This document shows, in pieces, positions 1-12,906 of a DNA stretch of 35,287 nucleotides (positions are counted from its first letter, which is position 1; each line of letters opens with the position of its first letter). Source of the DNA: Chara braunii (Eukaryota > Streptophyta > Charophyceae > Charales > Characeae); the NCBI GenBank assembly GCA_003427395.1, contig BFEA01000102.1, forward strand, positions 691,155 to 726,441. The letters are read 5' to 3'. Both the position numbers and the translations under genes were made by a program. Below the pieces are notes generated by a model. It was not told the DNA's origin. It searched no databases and saw only the letters and a list, made by a program, of their open reading frames with translations.

Positions 1-34
1 GCGGATAACGACGGCGCTGGAGTCTCCTCCCGCC

Positions 35-70
35 CTGTCTCTTATACACATCTAGATGTGTATAAGAGAC

Positions 71-72
<2 letters not shown>
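35..72. other. Nextera/Tn5 mate-pair junction adapter (artefact)
   Basis: The 19-base Tn5 mosaic end CTGTCTCTTATACACATCT is followed directly by its exact reverse complement, giving a perfect 38-bp palindrome. This is the circularisation junction left by Nextera mate-pair libraries, not a natural transposon end. Bases 1-34 may therefore come from a different genomic place than bases from 73 on. Confidence 0.96.
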
Positions 73-115
<43 letters not shown>

Positions 116-147
116 GAGAGAGGGGGGGGAGGGAGACGGTGACACGC

Positions 148-197
<50 letters not shown>
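71..197. repeat. (GA)n microsatellite, two tracts
   Basis: Pure GA dinucleotide runs at about 71-113 and 152-197 flank a short G-rich spacer. Any reading frame through them gives only Leu-Ser or Arg-Glu repeats and is not a gene. The first tract abuts the adapter, so its length may be an assembly product. Confidence 0.95.
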
Positions 198-200
<3 letters not shown>

Positions 201-985
201 GGGATAAGACCCATATCGACTTGATGAAAATACAAAAACTTGAAAAAACCATCTATAAACAAGAATTCGTACATATAGGAGTGAAACGGAGTCCGCTTAA
301 TTATGCGTGACACACTCTTGGATTACAACAAAGATCCAACCCTTGAATACATGCACTTAACCTTCATCCGCTTTGAAAAGACTAGTGCGCTATCGCCGCC
401 ACGTAGTGCCTGCAATCGAACGAAAAACGACCATCAGTTCGACACACGGTCAGCCGGACAGCCATTCTACTTACAAGGAGGGATCACGTCCCAGTCGCCC
501 TCTATCAATCAGAAACACTCCAGTCAAAACAGACACGTTTTCTCCCCCGGTTTCCATTTCCTTTCCTCGCTCGTCGAATCGTTTCTTGTTTCAAACTTCC
601 AATTTCAGAAGTAAAAGAGAAAAGCCCATCGAAGTCACCGATCGCAGATCAGCAACATTCCTGCGCGACGTGCACGTCTCCGACTCTTGCGCGACATTAC
701 CATCGGGCCACATCGGACAATCTATGGTTCAAAATCGTGAGCAGAATCTATATTGATTACGCTCGCATGCTCGTTTTGCCACGGTGCATAAGATCAGCTG
801 CCAGGCTGCCACATAAGACACGGTCTGCTCAATCTATGTACATTGTACAGAGATTTCTACCGGTCTGTATCTTCTTCTCGCCAAGGCCTTGTCCATTGTT
901 AGCCATCGATGGCTGAAGCCAGCCACAGATTACCGTCGAAAACTTCAAGAGTAATCCCCAACCTCTGAGCTGCCAGTGTATATGG
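198..985. other. No gene recognised
   Basis: About 790 bases of mixed composition. Short open frames on the plus strand (303-756) overlap in two frames and show no recognisable domain, signal peptide or repeat. Nothing else could be supported here. Confidence 0.5.
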
Positions 986-2840
<1,855 letters not shown>

Positions 2841-3481
2841 GGTCCGTAACTGTCAGAGTTGGCCTGGGCGCAGATACTGGGCCCCGACCGGAAGCTACTG
2901 GAAACTCCACGGCCAGGCCCACACAGAGTCCAGCAGTGGCTGCCACTTCCATATAGAAAGCAGGGCAGCCAGGGAGCAGCATTCAGGCCAATGCTGGCAT
3001 TGCGGACACGCTGCTGCGCTAGCAAGCGAGGGTCTCCATGCACTAGCTTGGGCTGGGGCGCGCGCGGGCGCTGAGAGGTGAGGGCGCTGCAGGGGCAGCG
3101 GGGTGCTAGCGGCCATAACCGGGCAGAGAGGGCGACAGGGGGTCTTCGGGAGGAGGCACAGAAGTGGGTGTCAGGGGGTGATGAGGGGAGACGAGGATAC
3201 GTACCTGGTGTATGTGGGAGGTCGGCATTAGTGTTGACGACAGGTACATTGGTCTTCAAAGTCGAAGTGAGTCTGTTGTATGAACGTAGATAGGCTAGGT
3301 AGGCAAGTAGAGTAGGCTGGGCGCTGGGCGCCAGACAGAAAGGAGCGACATTGAATACTGTGTTGGTGTGGCCTGAGCGCTTGAACATTTTTGGCTCATG
3401 AGTTCATTGTATTGCTCTTATTTGGATGGAATCTTGGTGCATTTGAGCTCTCTGCTTGCTTGTACATGACTATTCCTTGCA
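2841..3481 (+). repeat. 5' LTR of element A
   Basis: This segment is repeated with many point changes and small indels at 10937-11638. It ends in CCTTGCA, and three bases later comes a primer-binding site, which fixes the 3' edge. The 5' edge is only where similarity to the other copy begins (GTCCGTAACT); it lacks the usual TG start, so the real LTR may begin further upstream. The second copy has about 60 extra bases just before the shared CCTTGCA end and a 15-bp insertion near 11215. Long open frames on both strands here are by-products of high GC content. Confidence 0.8.
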
Positions 3482-3484
3482 ATT

Positions 3485-3496
3485 CGGTATTAGAGC
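3485..3496 (+). other. Primer-binding site, initiator Met-tRNA type
   Basis: CGGTATTAGAGC matches 10 of 12 bases of TGGTATCAGAGC, the common plant LTR-retrotransposon site complementary to initiator Met-tRNA. It lies 3 bases after the LTR end, the same spacing as in element B. It would prime minus-strand DNA synthesis. Confidence 0.7.
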
Positions 3497-6139
3497 TGGT
3501 TCGAGATCACCTATCTGCCGTTGGCGACATTGTTACTTGGTGCGCTGACGATGCTTCTGTTGTTATGATTCTGGTTGTTTGTTGTCTGAGACCAACACTC
3601 GCACACATAGACTTCCAGGTATGCCCATACATACACAGAAGGAAGCGGAGAGGATAGGAGTATCACACCGCACAGGGAGAGATGAACACAGCGGAAGACT
3701 TGACCATGCGATATGACAGGGTACAGTGAAAGTGCAATTCACTCCACTCAATCCTCACAACCAGTCATAAAGAAAAGCCGAGTAGATCACATCCAGGAAA
3801 CAATGAAACAATGATAGTCCAAACCCAGTATTACACTGTTTATTAAACTCAGAGTCTCAAATTGTCAGAATAACTTCAGACCTACAGTGCGCTGCTCGGA
3901 AATAAGCAGCGCTTCACTCCCCAACCCTGAGTACCACTCGTGACACCCCTGAGCCCCTGAAACATCAAACGTCACCCAGATACAGCCTCCAAAGGGAAGC
4001 GCCACCCTGAAACAGGCCTCTGACGCCAAGCGCCACTCAGAGGATGAAGAAGAAGACCAGCGCCACAGTATCTGATGATGACGAAGTGTCGGAAGACTTC
4101 CCGAATGGAAGTCTGCAGCAGCGCCACCAACTCCTGACAAGATGACCTCTGAGGAAGAAGCTGCAGCTATGGCTGCAGCGCCACAACCCTGGAACCCCAC
4201 TCCGGAGGAGGGTCCAGCAGGGTACCAACTTCTCTCGCCTCCAGCAGACCTCTGACAGCCCCTACGTGCTGGCAGAGTACAGCGCAGGTCCCAGCTATGG
4301 CCGGCACTCCAAAGGTCTGGCTATGCCTGTCTCCTTCCACGCTGAGCCATCACCACTTCCGGTTCACGCGTAGCACAACAGCGATGTACTCGGTACCAAC
4401 TGCCAAAAGCCCTGAACCGATGTGCCCATCCTATCTATAGTCTAAACTAGCCTAGACTCGACCTAGACCGGACTGACTGACCGACCGGTACTGATTCTGT
4501 TTCGGCCTCTAGGGCCTCTCCCAACCCGGCTATAGGCTATAGGACCGTCTATCAGCTTAGGCCTATAGGGCCTGGCTGTCCTAGGGGTAGCCCGGGTCTG
4601 CTATTCGCAGTTGGGGTAGCTGTAGGAAATTCAGTTAGTACGGGCCTGTATTTTCCCGAATTTGCAGATATGTCCCTCACGAATTGTCCTGACAGGTAGG
4701 TCTCTCGGTTAGCCCTCAGCCAAACAAAATTACGAATCTAACCTAAGACCTGACCCGACCGAGGCAAGCCCCGAGCTTCGCCCTCGGCCCAATGTACAGT
4801 CTACTGAGAATCTGCAGGCTTCATTACACTATGGTGAGGATACATTGGCGCTGGCTTGATGTGCGACACCCAGGTAGAGGGGTGAGTCGCAGGAAGGATG
4901 TGGTGACAGCGTGGGAGCTGTGGCGACAGTGAATGTATGCATGATGATGAGAGCATGCTGATGTGGCATTTTGGCTGAGGTGGCACTCCATTGCGTTGTG
5001 GGTGGTACCGAAGCTACGACTGGTCATCTAAATGCACATTGGCTCAATCGGTGAGAAATATGTGGTTGGGGGCAGCTATCTCCAGGTACGTTGTTCCCTT
5101 ACCTTATCTACCCTCTCAATCTCTTCTTACCGTGAGGGAGTGAGTCCAACCTTGAGTGTCCTCTTTTCGTGAGGAGTCATGAACGCTCTACCTCGAGAGA
5201 GGACATTCTTCCTGGTGGCGCATCTGGCAAGAGAGGGCGGTGCCTCTGAAGGGCCCTGGTCGAAGCACGGGTCACAGCCACCATGCCAACCCATGGGAGT
5301 AGTACACGCAGGCGATGTTGCTTTGTCCTTTAAGGCTCTTTGCTGCACTGATAGAGGGGTGTGCGGACTGACCAGTCCTATGCAGACGCTTACCAGACCG
5401 TCTATAAACATTTCTGGCGGGGTTTTGAACTGCCCACTGGTTGTGATCGTCGTGCTGTCTGCGACATTAAATAATTCTTGAGGACCTTGGGGGCGGTCCT
5501 TAAACTGCCTCTTGATCAGCCAGATCAGTCAGACGTAAGGCTCGTTGCACGCGAGGATAAAGAAAGGGCAGTATTGGTCATAAGCATATTCCTAGGGCAC
5601 AGGGGTGGGCCGTTAATGCACACCTTAGACACCGCACATTGGATACAGGGGAGGGAGATTCCAATTAACGCTCAACTGTCAATCACAAACATACCCATTG
5701 TGCATACATCTGCTCACATGATTTATTTTTATTTTTGATAAGTTGGTGGACAGACTGCTGACACCTAACAGAGCCTAGATCAGTATTGTAATGTTCTACC
5801 ATAGCCAGTTCTTATCGAAGCTGCTGTGAGTGCCACTAATCAAGATAGGAGTAGATCATGTGTACAGTTTGTATGAATGTTGTTGATACCGCTTGAATAG
5901 TAGCCTGGGCAACTTACCGAATATTTATTTATTTATTATTTATTTTTCAACTCGGTCAGACACAAGTTGTGGTAGGCCCCAGTGAGGGCAGCAGTGCAGA
6001 CAGTGTCTGCCTAGCTGATGAGTGGACCAGGCAGTGGTGAGGATAGATCTGCAGGAAGGAGGTGACACGTCAAGAGTCCCTTAGGATTCCAATAGTGCAC
6101 CAAGCTTCACCCCCTGGGGGAGAGAGGGCTTTGTGACAG
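3497..6139 (+). other. Leader of element A, no clear gene
   Basis: About 2.6 kb lies between the primer site and the first recognisable gag sequence, which is long for a gypsy leader. It holds five AGCGCCAC motifs at 3998-4184 at roughly 30-bp multiples, a 37-codon open frame at 4142-4255, a stretch rich in CTATAG/GGCCTA words at about 4430-4600, and an AT-rich run at about 5920-5950. A later insertion inside the leader is possible, but no boundaries were found. Confidence 0.45.
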
Positions 6140-7894
6140 GAAGCAGTAGCCGAACGCTTACAAAGGGCTAGAGAAGCGGCAGCAGCAGCCGAGCAAACGC
6201 TAGCAACGAAAACAACCATTGTAGCAGCTATGGCTACTTCTGCTGCTACTTCAGCTGCTACATTTAGTTAGATGCGCGTAGGCATGCCACACACTTTGCA
6301 AACCACATCCAGCATAGGCAATTCTTCCAGCCAGATGGCGGGCTCGTAGTACAGATCGCCGCCTCCACGCACTAGAGAGGCCATTGAACTCCAGCAAGTG
6401 GAGTTGATCCGCTTACGGTTAGAGAAGGAACTTAGAAAAGTTATTGAAAGAGAAACAAAGATTAGTACTCGGAAAGGTAGACTAGAGAATAGGGAGGCAG
6501 TCAAAGTTGCGGTAGAAAGGTTGGATGACGCTGTCATTGATGACAATATCCTTAAGGTGGATCTCATGTCAATGCATGCATACACGGACAACAAACTGGA
6601 TGCTATCCAGGACACCCTTGACCAGATACTGAGCACCACGCAGGGAATGGGAAGAGTTTTCCCATCTCCAACAGGTGGGCCCAGTGTACGGCCTCCAGTT
6701 TTCCCATCGCCGGTATCCTCACCGGTGATGACGTGTCCTACTATGTCTCAATTTAGCAGTTCACCAAGCGGTGCGTCAACAGCAGCAGCACATAATGTTG
6801 CTTCTTCATCTTCTGGTCCAACGGCTGATGGTACACAACTGCCGGTCCCAACAACGGGACAACAACAGCCTTGGTACCCCAAGACTCCACTGAAACCACC
6901 CTCAACGTTCTCAGGTGATGAGAAGGATGAGGCTCTCGACACTTGGTTGAGAATGGTGCCAGTGTGGGTGAGGACGAAGAGGACGCTTGTAGAGGAAAAG
7001 GTGATCACTGCCGCATCCTATCTGGCAGGTTCGACAACGTGATGGTTAGATGGATTAGTGGCTTCAAAGAGATTCGACAAAAACATGAGCAACTGGGTGA
7101 AGACCCATACTTTAGAGAGTTTTATAGAGTTGGTAGAAGCGCGATGGCACAACCCACAGCAAGCCCAACAGGCCACTGACGCGTTGGGCCTACTTGATAC
7201 TAAGAGGTACAAGAATGTGCGCAAACTTACCTCTATCGTAGAGTGTCTCATTGTGGTCCCTGGAGTACGCTATGATCCACAGGTCCTGTTGACCATGTAT
7301 TTGAGATGTCTTCCCACAGACATCAAGAACTTGTTGGTCACTGAGGCCAAAATCGAGTATCACATATTGGATTCCTTCAGCAAGAGAGCCCTAGACTTAG
7401 AGGCTACACTAGGAGCTCAACAACCCCCTACGGACGGAAGAAAGAAGAAGAGTCCACAAGAGTGGAAGAAAAAGGGAAGAAGATTGATGATGGTTGATTC
7501 CAATCGGAATCAAACTGAGATCAATCATGTATCCGACCTTGTGGACGTTTCAGAGTTGGACGACGAGGAGATGGTTGAGGGTAGCAGCCTCACCGCCTTG
7601 GTTAAGGTTAAGGCAGGTGGTCGCGGCAAGGACGGTCAACAAAAGAGTCAAGGGCAAACCCAAAACCCCAACAAGACTCCGACTTGGGTGCGGGCGGGTC
7701 TGGATCAGGATGTGAGGCGAGACCGGTATTCGCGAGGTGCTCGCATCAACTGCGGCGAGTATGGCCATCGGCGGTTTAGATGCAAGAACAAGAAGGTAAC
7801 GCAAAAAATAGGTCCCAAAGGTAGCTTTGGAGGATCTTTCTCCCAAAGTGGAACTTCGACGAGTTCCAATTCGGGAAACACATCGGGCCGGTAG
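6140..7894 (+). pseudogene. gag: gag remnant of element A
   Basis: Gag is the structural protein that packages element RNA. The first part (6140-7042, one frame broken by stops at 6269 and about 6347) is alanine-rich, then charged and coiled-coil-like (ELIRLRLEKELRKVIERE), then Ser/Pro-rich. It runs into a capsid-type segment (KPPSTFSGDEKDEALDTWL) typical of the retrotransposon gag domain. A frame change near 7040 moves the domain into the 7058-7894 frame (WVKTHTLESFIELVEARW onward). Near the C-terminus a zinc knuckle is visible as NCGEYGHRRFRC, but the first cysteine of CX2CX4HX4C is replaced by arginine. The mixture of a convincing capsid core with stops and a lost zinc ligand marks a decayed gene. 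Confidence 0.82.
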
Positions 7895-8084
7895 AAGTTA
7901 TAGCTGCTTCTACTCCTGATGAAGTGGGCGATGTACCCTCCCCACTTCAAGAGTTGGTCGAAGCTATTGACTCTTTAGTCACCCCGAAGAGGCATCTTGA
8001 CCCAACGATATTTTGTTCGTTGGATGTGTCTGAAGCCTTAGAAGACTTACAAACCGACTGGTCGGAAAGGGATCCTCGAGAGTC

Positions 8085-8444
8085 TTGGGTGGCACTAAGT
8101 CTGGTTCTAGAGGGGAGCATTTCGTAGTGGAAGTTGGTGTAGATGGTCGCAAGTGTGGTGCCTTCATAGACATCGGTTCCACACGGAGCTTCATAAGTCG
8201 CGACTGTGTTGAGAGACTATGCTTAGGGGACCGGGTGTGGCGCCTTAAAAGACCAATAGCATATACTTTGGCCAACAAAGAGCGCATGTTGGTTGAAGAC
8301 TATGTCAAGGATGTAGTCTGCACCTTCTCTTATGGAGGTGGGGAATTGAATCATAAGATTCCGTTCCTAATCAACGACAACTTGCCTTTTGACATGTTGT
8401 TAGGTATGTACTACCTCGAGGTCGCAAAGCCCCAGCTTGACTGA
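8085..8444 (+). pseudogene. Aspartic protease remnant of element A
   Basis: Retropepsin-like domain that would cleave the polyprotein. The active-site region reads AFIDIGSTRSFISRDCVERL, where family members have DTGS; the threonine has become isoleucine. The second family landmark, LPFDMLLGMYYLE, is in place about 80 residues later (usually ILGMDWL). The frame stops at 8442-8444, and similarity resumes in the RT segment from 8538. Element B carries a matching domain with an intact DTGS. Family assignment is firm from order and motifs; activity is unlikely. Confidence 0.8.
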
Positions 8445-8537
8445 GACCGAAAGGTACTTAAGCATGTACTACCGGAAGGGAGAACATCCAAACTTGCCAA
8501 GTACAAAGCTAGCAGTCTGATAAACACTTACGGGTAA

Positions 8538-9424
8538 ATGTGTGCATCCGCCTTTTATAATTATTGTAAACAGAACCAAGAGGAGGGTATGTACTTAGTT
8601 TTTGTCGATGAAAAAAGGGAGGTCGTTAAAACACCCCCAGAGATAGAAAAAGTCGTTGCAAAGTACCCTGACCTGTTTGAGGAGCCTTCAAGAGTTGTAG
8701 AACGGCAGGTTGTCCATGCCATAGAGATAGTTTCGGGAAGCAAGATACCCAAAGGAAGGATCTATAGAATGGCACCGTCCGAATTAGACAAACTCAAGCG
8801 ACAACTGAAAGAGCTCACAGAAAAGGGATGGATACGGCCTAGTACCTCCCCCTTCGGCTCACCAGTCCTATTTGTCCTGAAGAAGGGGGGGACACTGAGG
8901 ATGTGCATTGATTATAGAGGCCTCAATGCCATCATTGTGGAGAACGCAGAGCCTCTACCGCGCATCAACGACCTTTTGGATAGGGTGCAGGGATGCAAGT
9001 ACTTCACTACGATAGACTTGAAGTCTGACTACCATCGAATTGCCATTAGACCGGAGGACCAGCACAAAACCGCATTTCAGACAAGGTACAGTCTGTACTT
9101 GTTTGTGGTGATGCTCTTTGGCCTTTGCAATGTGCCGGTACATTCCAGCACGCCATGAATAGGATATTCCATAACTACTCAGATAAGTCCATCGTCGTGT
9201 ACCTCGACGATATACTTATTTTTAGTAGAGCAGTAGAGGAGCATGCTCAACACTTAGAGATTGTACTTTCACTCCTACGACAACATAAGTATAAGATTAA
9301 CTCAGAGAAATCCAAGTTCGGTCGCACTAAAATCTTGTACTTGGGTCATGAGATATCTGCGGACATGATAAGGCCTGAAGATGTCAAGGTGACTAACATC
9401 GATAGGCACGACCTCAGTCTGTGA
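8538..9424 (+). pseudogene. Reverse transcriptase remnant of element A
   Basis: RNA-directed DNA polymerase of the Ty3/gypsy type. The frame 8538-9158 carries the N-terminal linker (EIVSGSKIPKGRIYRM), the fingers (PFGSPVLFVLKKGGTLRMCI), DYRGLN, and motif A (FTTIDLKSDYHRIAI). A frameshift near 9125 passes the palm into the frame 9125-9424, which has TFQHAMNRIF and the catalytic YLDD box (VVYLDDILIFSRAVEEHAQH), then the thumb (KCKF/YLGHEIS-like). The catalytic aspartates are all present, so the frameshift is the main lesion. The segment ends at a stop just before the connection domain. Confidence 0.9.
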
Positions 9425-9980
9425 CTGAGGTCAAATCTTTCTTAGGGATGTGTGGCTACTACCACAACTTCGTAAAAAACTATAGTACGGCGGCCAGCCC
9501 TTTGATTGATCTAACTCGCCTTGACACACGATGGGAATGGACTGACGAGTGTGAAGCTGCTTTCAAGCGATTGAAGCATGCTCTCACGCACCGTGAGGTT
9601 CTCATGGTTCCCGATCCTGAGAGGTCGTTTGTTGTTACCACTAACGCAAGCCAATATGGCAGTGGCGTAGTGTTGGCTCAACAGGAGGGGAAGAAGTTGA
9701 GGTCGGTCGAGTACATGAGTAAAAAGATGCCTTCTTAGAAGTTAGCAAGTCCACCTATGAAAGGGAACTCTACGCCCTCTACAAGGCACTTGTCCACCGG
9801 AGACACTATCTGTTGGGAAGGTTTTTCTATTTGAGAACTGGCCATCAGACACTCAAGTGGATCAAGACACAACCTATTCTCTCTGATGCACTTAAACGTT
9901 GGATTGAGGTCATAGATCAATATGACTTCAAGCTAGACTACGTGAAGGGAGAGTACAACAAGGTTGTTGAATGCTGTCAC
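9421..9980 (+). pseudogene. RT connection and RNase H remnant of element A
   Basis: The 9421-9738 frame starts with VKSFLGMCGYYHNFVKNYS, the conserved RT/RNase H connection, then the RNase H start FVVTTNASQYGSGVVLAQQE. The first catalytic aspartate of the usual TDAS is asparagine here, which should abolish activity. After a stop at 9736-9738 the domain continues in another frame (STYERELYALYKALVHRR, LKWIKTQPILSDALKRW, YDFKLDYVKGEYNKVV). The usual ADALSR end is blurred by a further frame change near 9970. Confidence 0.85.
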
Positions 9981-10934
9981 GCAGGGTAGACTACCTAGGT
10001 GTGTTGCTTATTGACTTTGGCTTATCTGACAATGTAACTCGGTCCCTGGTGGAAGCCTACAAGGAAGACCTTGTCACGATGGACATCATGTGCAAACTTG
10101 AGGCCCAAGACAAGGCCACATCTGATGAGTTCGTGGTGGTAGATGGGCTACTCTTTCTTGAGAAGGTAGGATTTAAGAGATTAGTTGTTCCATCTAGAGA
10201 GATTTTGCGTAGTTTATTTTTAGGCGAGTGCCACGACACAACGGGACATTTTGGCTATAAGAAGACTAGTGCTAATTTAGTACAACGTTTTCGGTGGCCT
10301 AACATGCTTTACGATGTAAAGAAGTATGTGCAGACTTGTTAGGTCTGGCAGCGGGGCAAGTCATGAACTCAAGCCCCTACCCATTCCTGCTGGTCCATGA
10401 CAGAGTGTTTCAATGGACTTCATGGATACCCTCGTGACCAGCGAGAGTGGCAAGAGGCGTATCTTCATTATAGTTGATAGGTTCACTAAGTTCACCAGAC
10501 TGATTGCCATGCCCGAGACCGCAAGGACCGAGAACGTCATCAAGTTATTCATGGATAACTGGGTGTATGACTTTCGACTGCCTAACACTATCGTTGGTGA
10601 CAGAGATGTCCGTTTCACAAGTGAAATGCGGAAGAAGGCTGCAGAACAGATGGGCAGCCAATTCCATATGATTTCTGGGAATCATCCTGAAGCCAACGGG
10701 CAGGCTGAACAGATGAACTGAGTGGTGCAGCATCTGCTGAGGCATTACATAAAGCCCAACCAAGATGACTGGGATGAGAAGTTACCTCTCATCGCCAGTC
10801 TGTACAACAGTGTTGTGCACAACACCATCGGTGTCACTCTAAATCAGTTGCACTTGGGGTGGAAGCCTAGATCTGCTCTATACTTCCCCCTGCCTAAAAA
10901 CCGACCTGCTGCAACTCTTAAAACCATTGAATTT
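9971..10934 (+). pseudogene. Integrase remnant of element A, C-terminus missing
   Basis: The N-terminal HHCC zinc domain is seen as GECHDTTGHFGYKK followed by YVQTC; the last cysteine of the C-X2-C pair has become tryptophan, with a stop between. The DDE core follows from 10413: SMDFMDTL (first Asp), VGDRDVRFTS (second Asp) and NHPEANGQAEQMN (Glu). A TGA at 10719-10721 sits where a CGA arginine codon is expected, and the frame then resumes (HYIKPNQDDWDEKLPLIASL). It ends at about residue WKPRSALYFPLP, where it runs directly into LTR sequence. Element B has about 200 further residues after this point, including a chromodomain, so a deletion has joined the integrase to the LTR. Confidence 0.88.
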
Positions 10935-10936
10935 TG

Positions 10937-11638
10937 TGTCCGTAACTATCTGAGTTGGCTTGGGCGGAGATACTGGGCCCCGACCGGAAGCTACTGGAAA
11001 CTCCACGGCCAGGCCCACACAGAGCCCAGCAGCGGCTGCCACTTCCATACAGGAAGCAGGGCAGCCAGGGAGCAACATTTGGGCCAATGCTGGCATTGCG
11101 GACACGCTGCTGCACTAGCAAGCGACGGTTTGCATGTGCTAGCTTGGGCTGGGGCGCGTGCGGGCGCTGAGAGGTGAGTGCGCTACAGGGGCAGCGGGGC
11201 GCTAGCAGCCATAGCCGGGCTGCAGGGCGCGATGCAGAGAGGGTGACAGGGGGTCTTCGAGAGGAGGCACAAAAGTGGGTGTCAGGGGGTTATGAGGGGA
11301 GAGAGGATACATGCCTAGTGTATGTGGGAGGTCGGCATTAGTGTTGACGATAGGTACATTGATCTTCAGAGTCGAAGTGAGCCTATTGTATGAACGTAGA
11401 TAGGCTAGCTAGGCAAGTAGAGTAGGTTGGGCGCTGGGTGCCAGACAGAGAGGAGCGACATTGAATACTGCATTGGTGTGGCCTGAGGGTGTGAACATTG
11501 GCTCACGAGTTCATTGCATTGCCCTTATTTGGATGGAATCTTTGCATTTGAGCTCTCTACTTATGCATAACTATCTGGACTTCTACGTGATTTTTCAATT
11601 TGATTTTCTGCATATCGCTCTCACTCATATTCCTTGCA
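10937..11638 (+). repeat. 3' LTR of element A
   Basis: Second copy of the repeat at 2841-3481. Similarity starts at TGTCCGTAACT (10937) and ends at TCCTTGCA (11638), matching the CCTTGCA end of the first copy. About 60 bases near 11565-11625 have no partner in the first copy. The integrase open frame runs on into this LTR for about 80 meaningless residues. No polypurine tract precedes it, in line with a deletion at its left edge. Confidence 0.8.
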
Positions 11639-12900
11639 CATATGAATATTTGTCAAAATGTAGACCTGAGTTCCAGATGCCTTTTCAAACTTGACACGTG
11701 ACTGGCATGCCGGTATATGTCTTTTTTGCCTAATATTTGAAAGTCGTTTTCGTTTGAGACGTAATTGGCTCAAAGGAAAAACAATGAAAAACTTGAAAAA
11801 CTTGAAAAACAGACGAAATCTAACTGGGATGTTGTCCCCTTCCCCCCCCCTAAGAATCTGTTTTGTATTAATACTGCTGGAAACTAGGTCCAGTGTCCCT
11901 TACATCACATATACTCACTCAACGCCTCTCCCTGTTATGGTTGGGAGATCTTGCAACAGCAGCATCGATTACTACCCAATTGGGAGGATTTACTAGTTCT
12001 CCACCCTTGTTTTACATGGTAAATTGACTGCCATTTCCTGGATGATCCTGCCAGCATTGATTGCTTCCCTTTGGAAGGATTGGGATGTTGTTACGATCTC
12101 CGTTTTTTCTCAAAATCTCATCATGTGACCTGTCCATCTCCGGGATGATCTCCTGCTTGGACTAGGGGTCTGAGTTCTGAAAGTAGATGTAATCCCGATC
12201 TGAAGATTATCACACGGGCACACCGAAGTACGAGGGGTCTGAGTTATAAAAGCGGATGTAATTTCGATCTGAAGATTATCACTCGGGAGGATCCACGAAA
12301 TTGCTTGGGCGCAGAAAGGACGAAATTTTCCGTATATGATCTCGGACAGGGACGACAACGCGACAAACATACTTTTTTTTGTTTTTTACTCGATTTGGAC
12401 TCCCGACCGATAATGATACAAGACAATTTTGATGACATTGGTATGAGGGGACTCGTCACAGTAAGTAACCGAGACTCGATAGTGGCGCAAAGAATGTTTC
12501 CAAATTGTAAACGTGTTGTTTTGAAATTGAGGGACATGGGAAATGGGAATGGGAAATTTCGTAAGACTGGTAGGGAGACCAGAGTAGGAAATTTGTGAAA
12601 TTGGAGCTATAAGTTAGTATTGGGTGATGCCTGAATTCAGTCTGAGCGGAAAGCGAATAGAACAACTGAGTAGCATTAGTGTTGATGACACTACCTTAAC
12701 GATGTAATTACTTCCGTGAGAGTAAAACAGTACTAAAACTCCTCATTACATTGTTATTATTGAGTATTCCCATAATGAGCCGATATGACGACCTTGTAGT
12801 AGTGCTTGGCAACGCTCTATCGGTGCCTCTTGATCACGCAGTCACTTGATCATGGCATGCTCACGTAGCCATTATATGTTGATAAGCGGATAGATGAATG
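11639..12900. other. Unassigned DNA with a 69-bp tandem repeat
   Basis: No gene was recognised. Two adjacent copies of a roughly 69-bp unit lie at 12164-12232 and 12233-12286 (the second incomplete); both contain GGGGTCTGAGTT, then GATGTAAT, then CGATCTGAAGATTATCA. A short CTTGAAAAA triplication occurs near 11784-11808. The plus-strand open frame at 12305-12598 has no recognisable domain. Confidence 0.55.
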
Positions 12901-12906
12901 TTTTGT

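Larger units (their letters stand above)
2841..11638 (+). mobile_element. Ty3/gypsy LTR retrotransposon, element A (degenerate)
   Basis: Two direct repeats (2841-3481 and 10937-11638) enclose, in plus orientation, a Met-tRNA-like primer-binding site, a leader of about 2.6 kb and remnants of gag, aspartic protease, reverse transcriptase, RNase H and integrase. The order PR-RT-RH-IN identifies the Ty3/gypsy type. Coding pieces shift between all three frames, catalytic residues are altered in protease (DTG to DIG) and RNase H (Asp to Asn), and the integrase C-terminal region is absent. No target-site duplication is visible: GCCCA lies before the first repeat and CATAT after the second. The element cannot be autonomous. 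The true 5' edge may lie upstream of 2841. Confidence 0.88.

Noticed and set aside
35-72. A natural Tn5-like transposon end or terminator hairpin
   Set aside because: The exact two-mosaic-end palindrome with no spacer is the library junction sequence, and no transposase or insertion sequence surrounds it.
10943-11577. TAACTATCTG at 10943 and 11568 as a 10-bp target duplication of a separate insertion
   Set aside because: Similarity to the other LTR copy extends outside both words (GTCCGTAACT on the left, CCTTGCA on the right), so they lie inside the LTR and the match is probably chance or internal.
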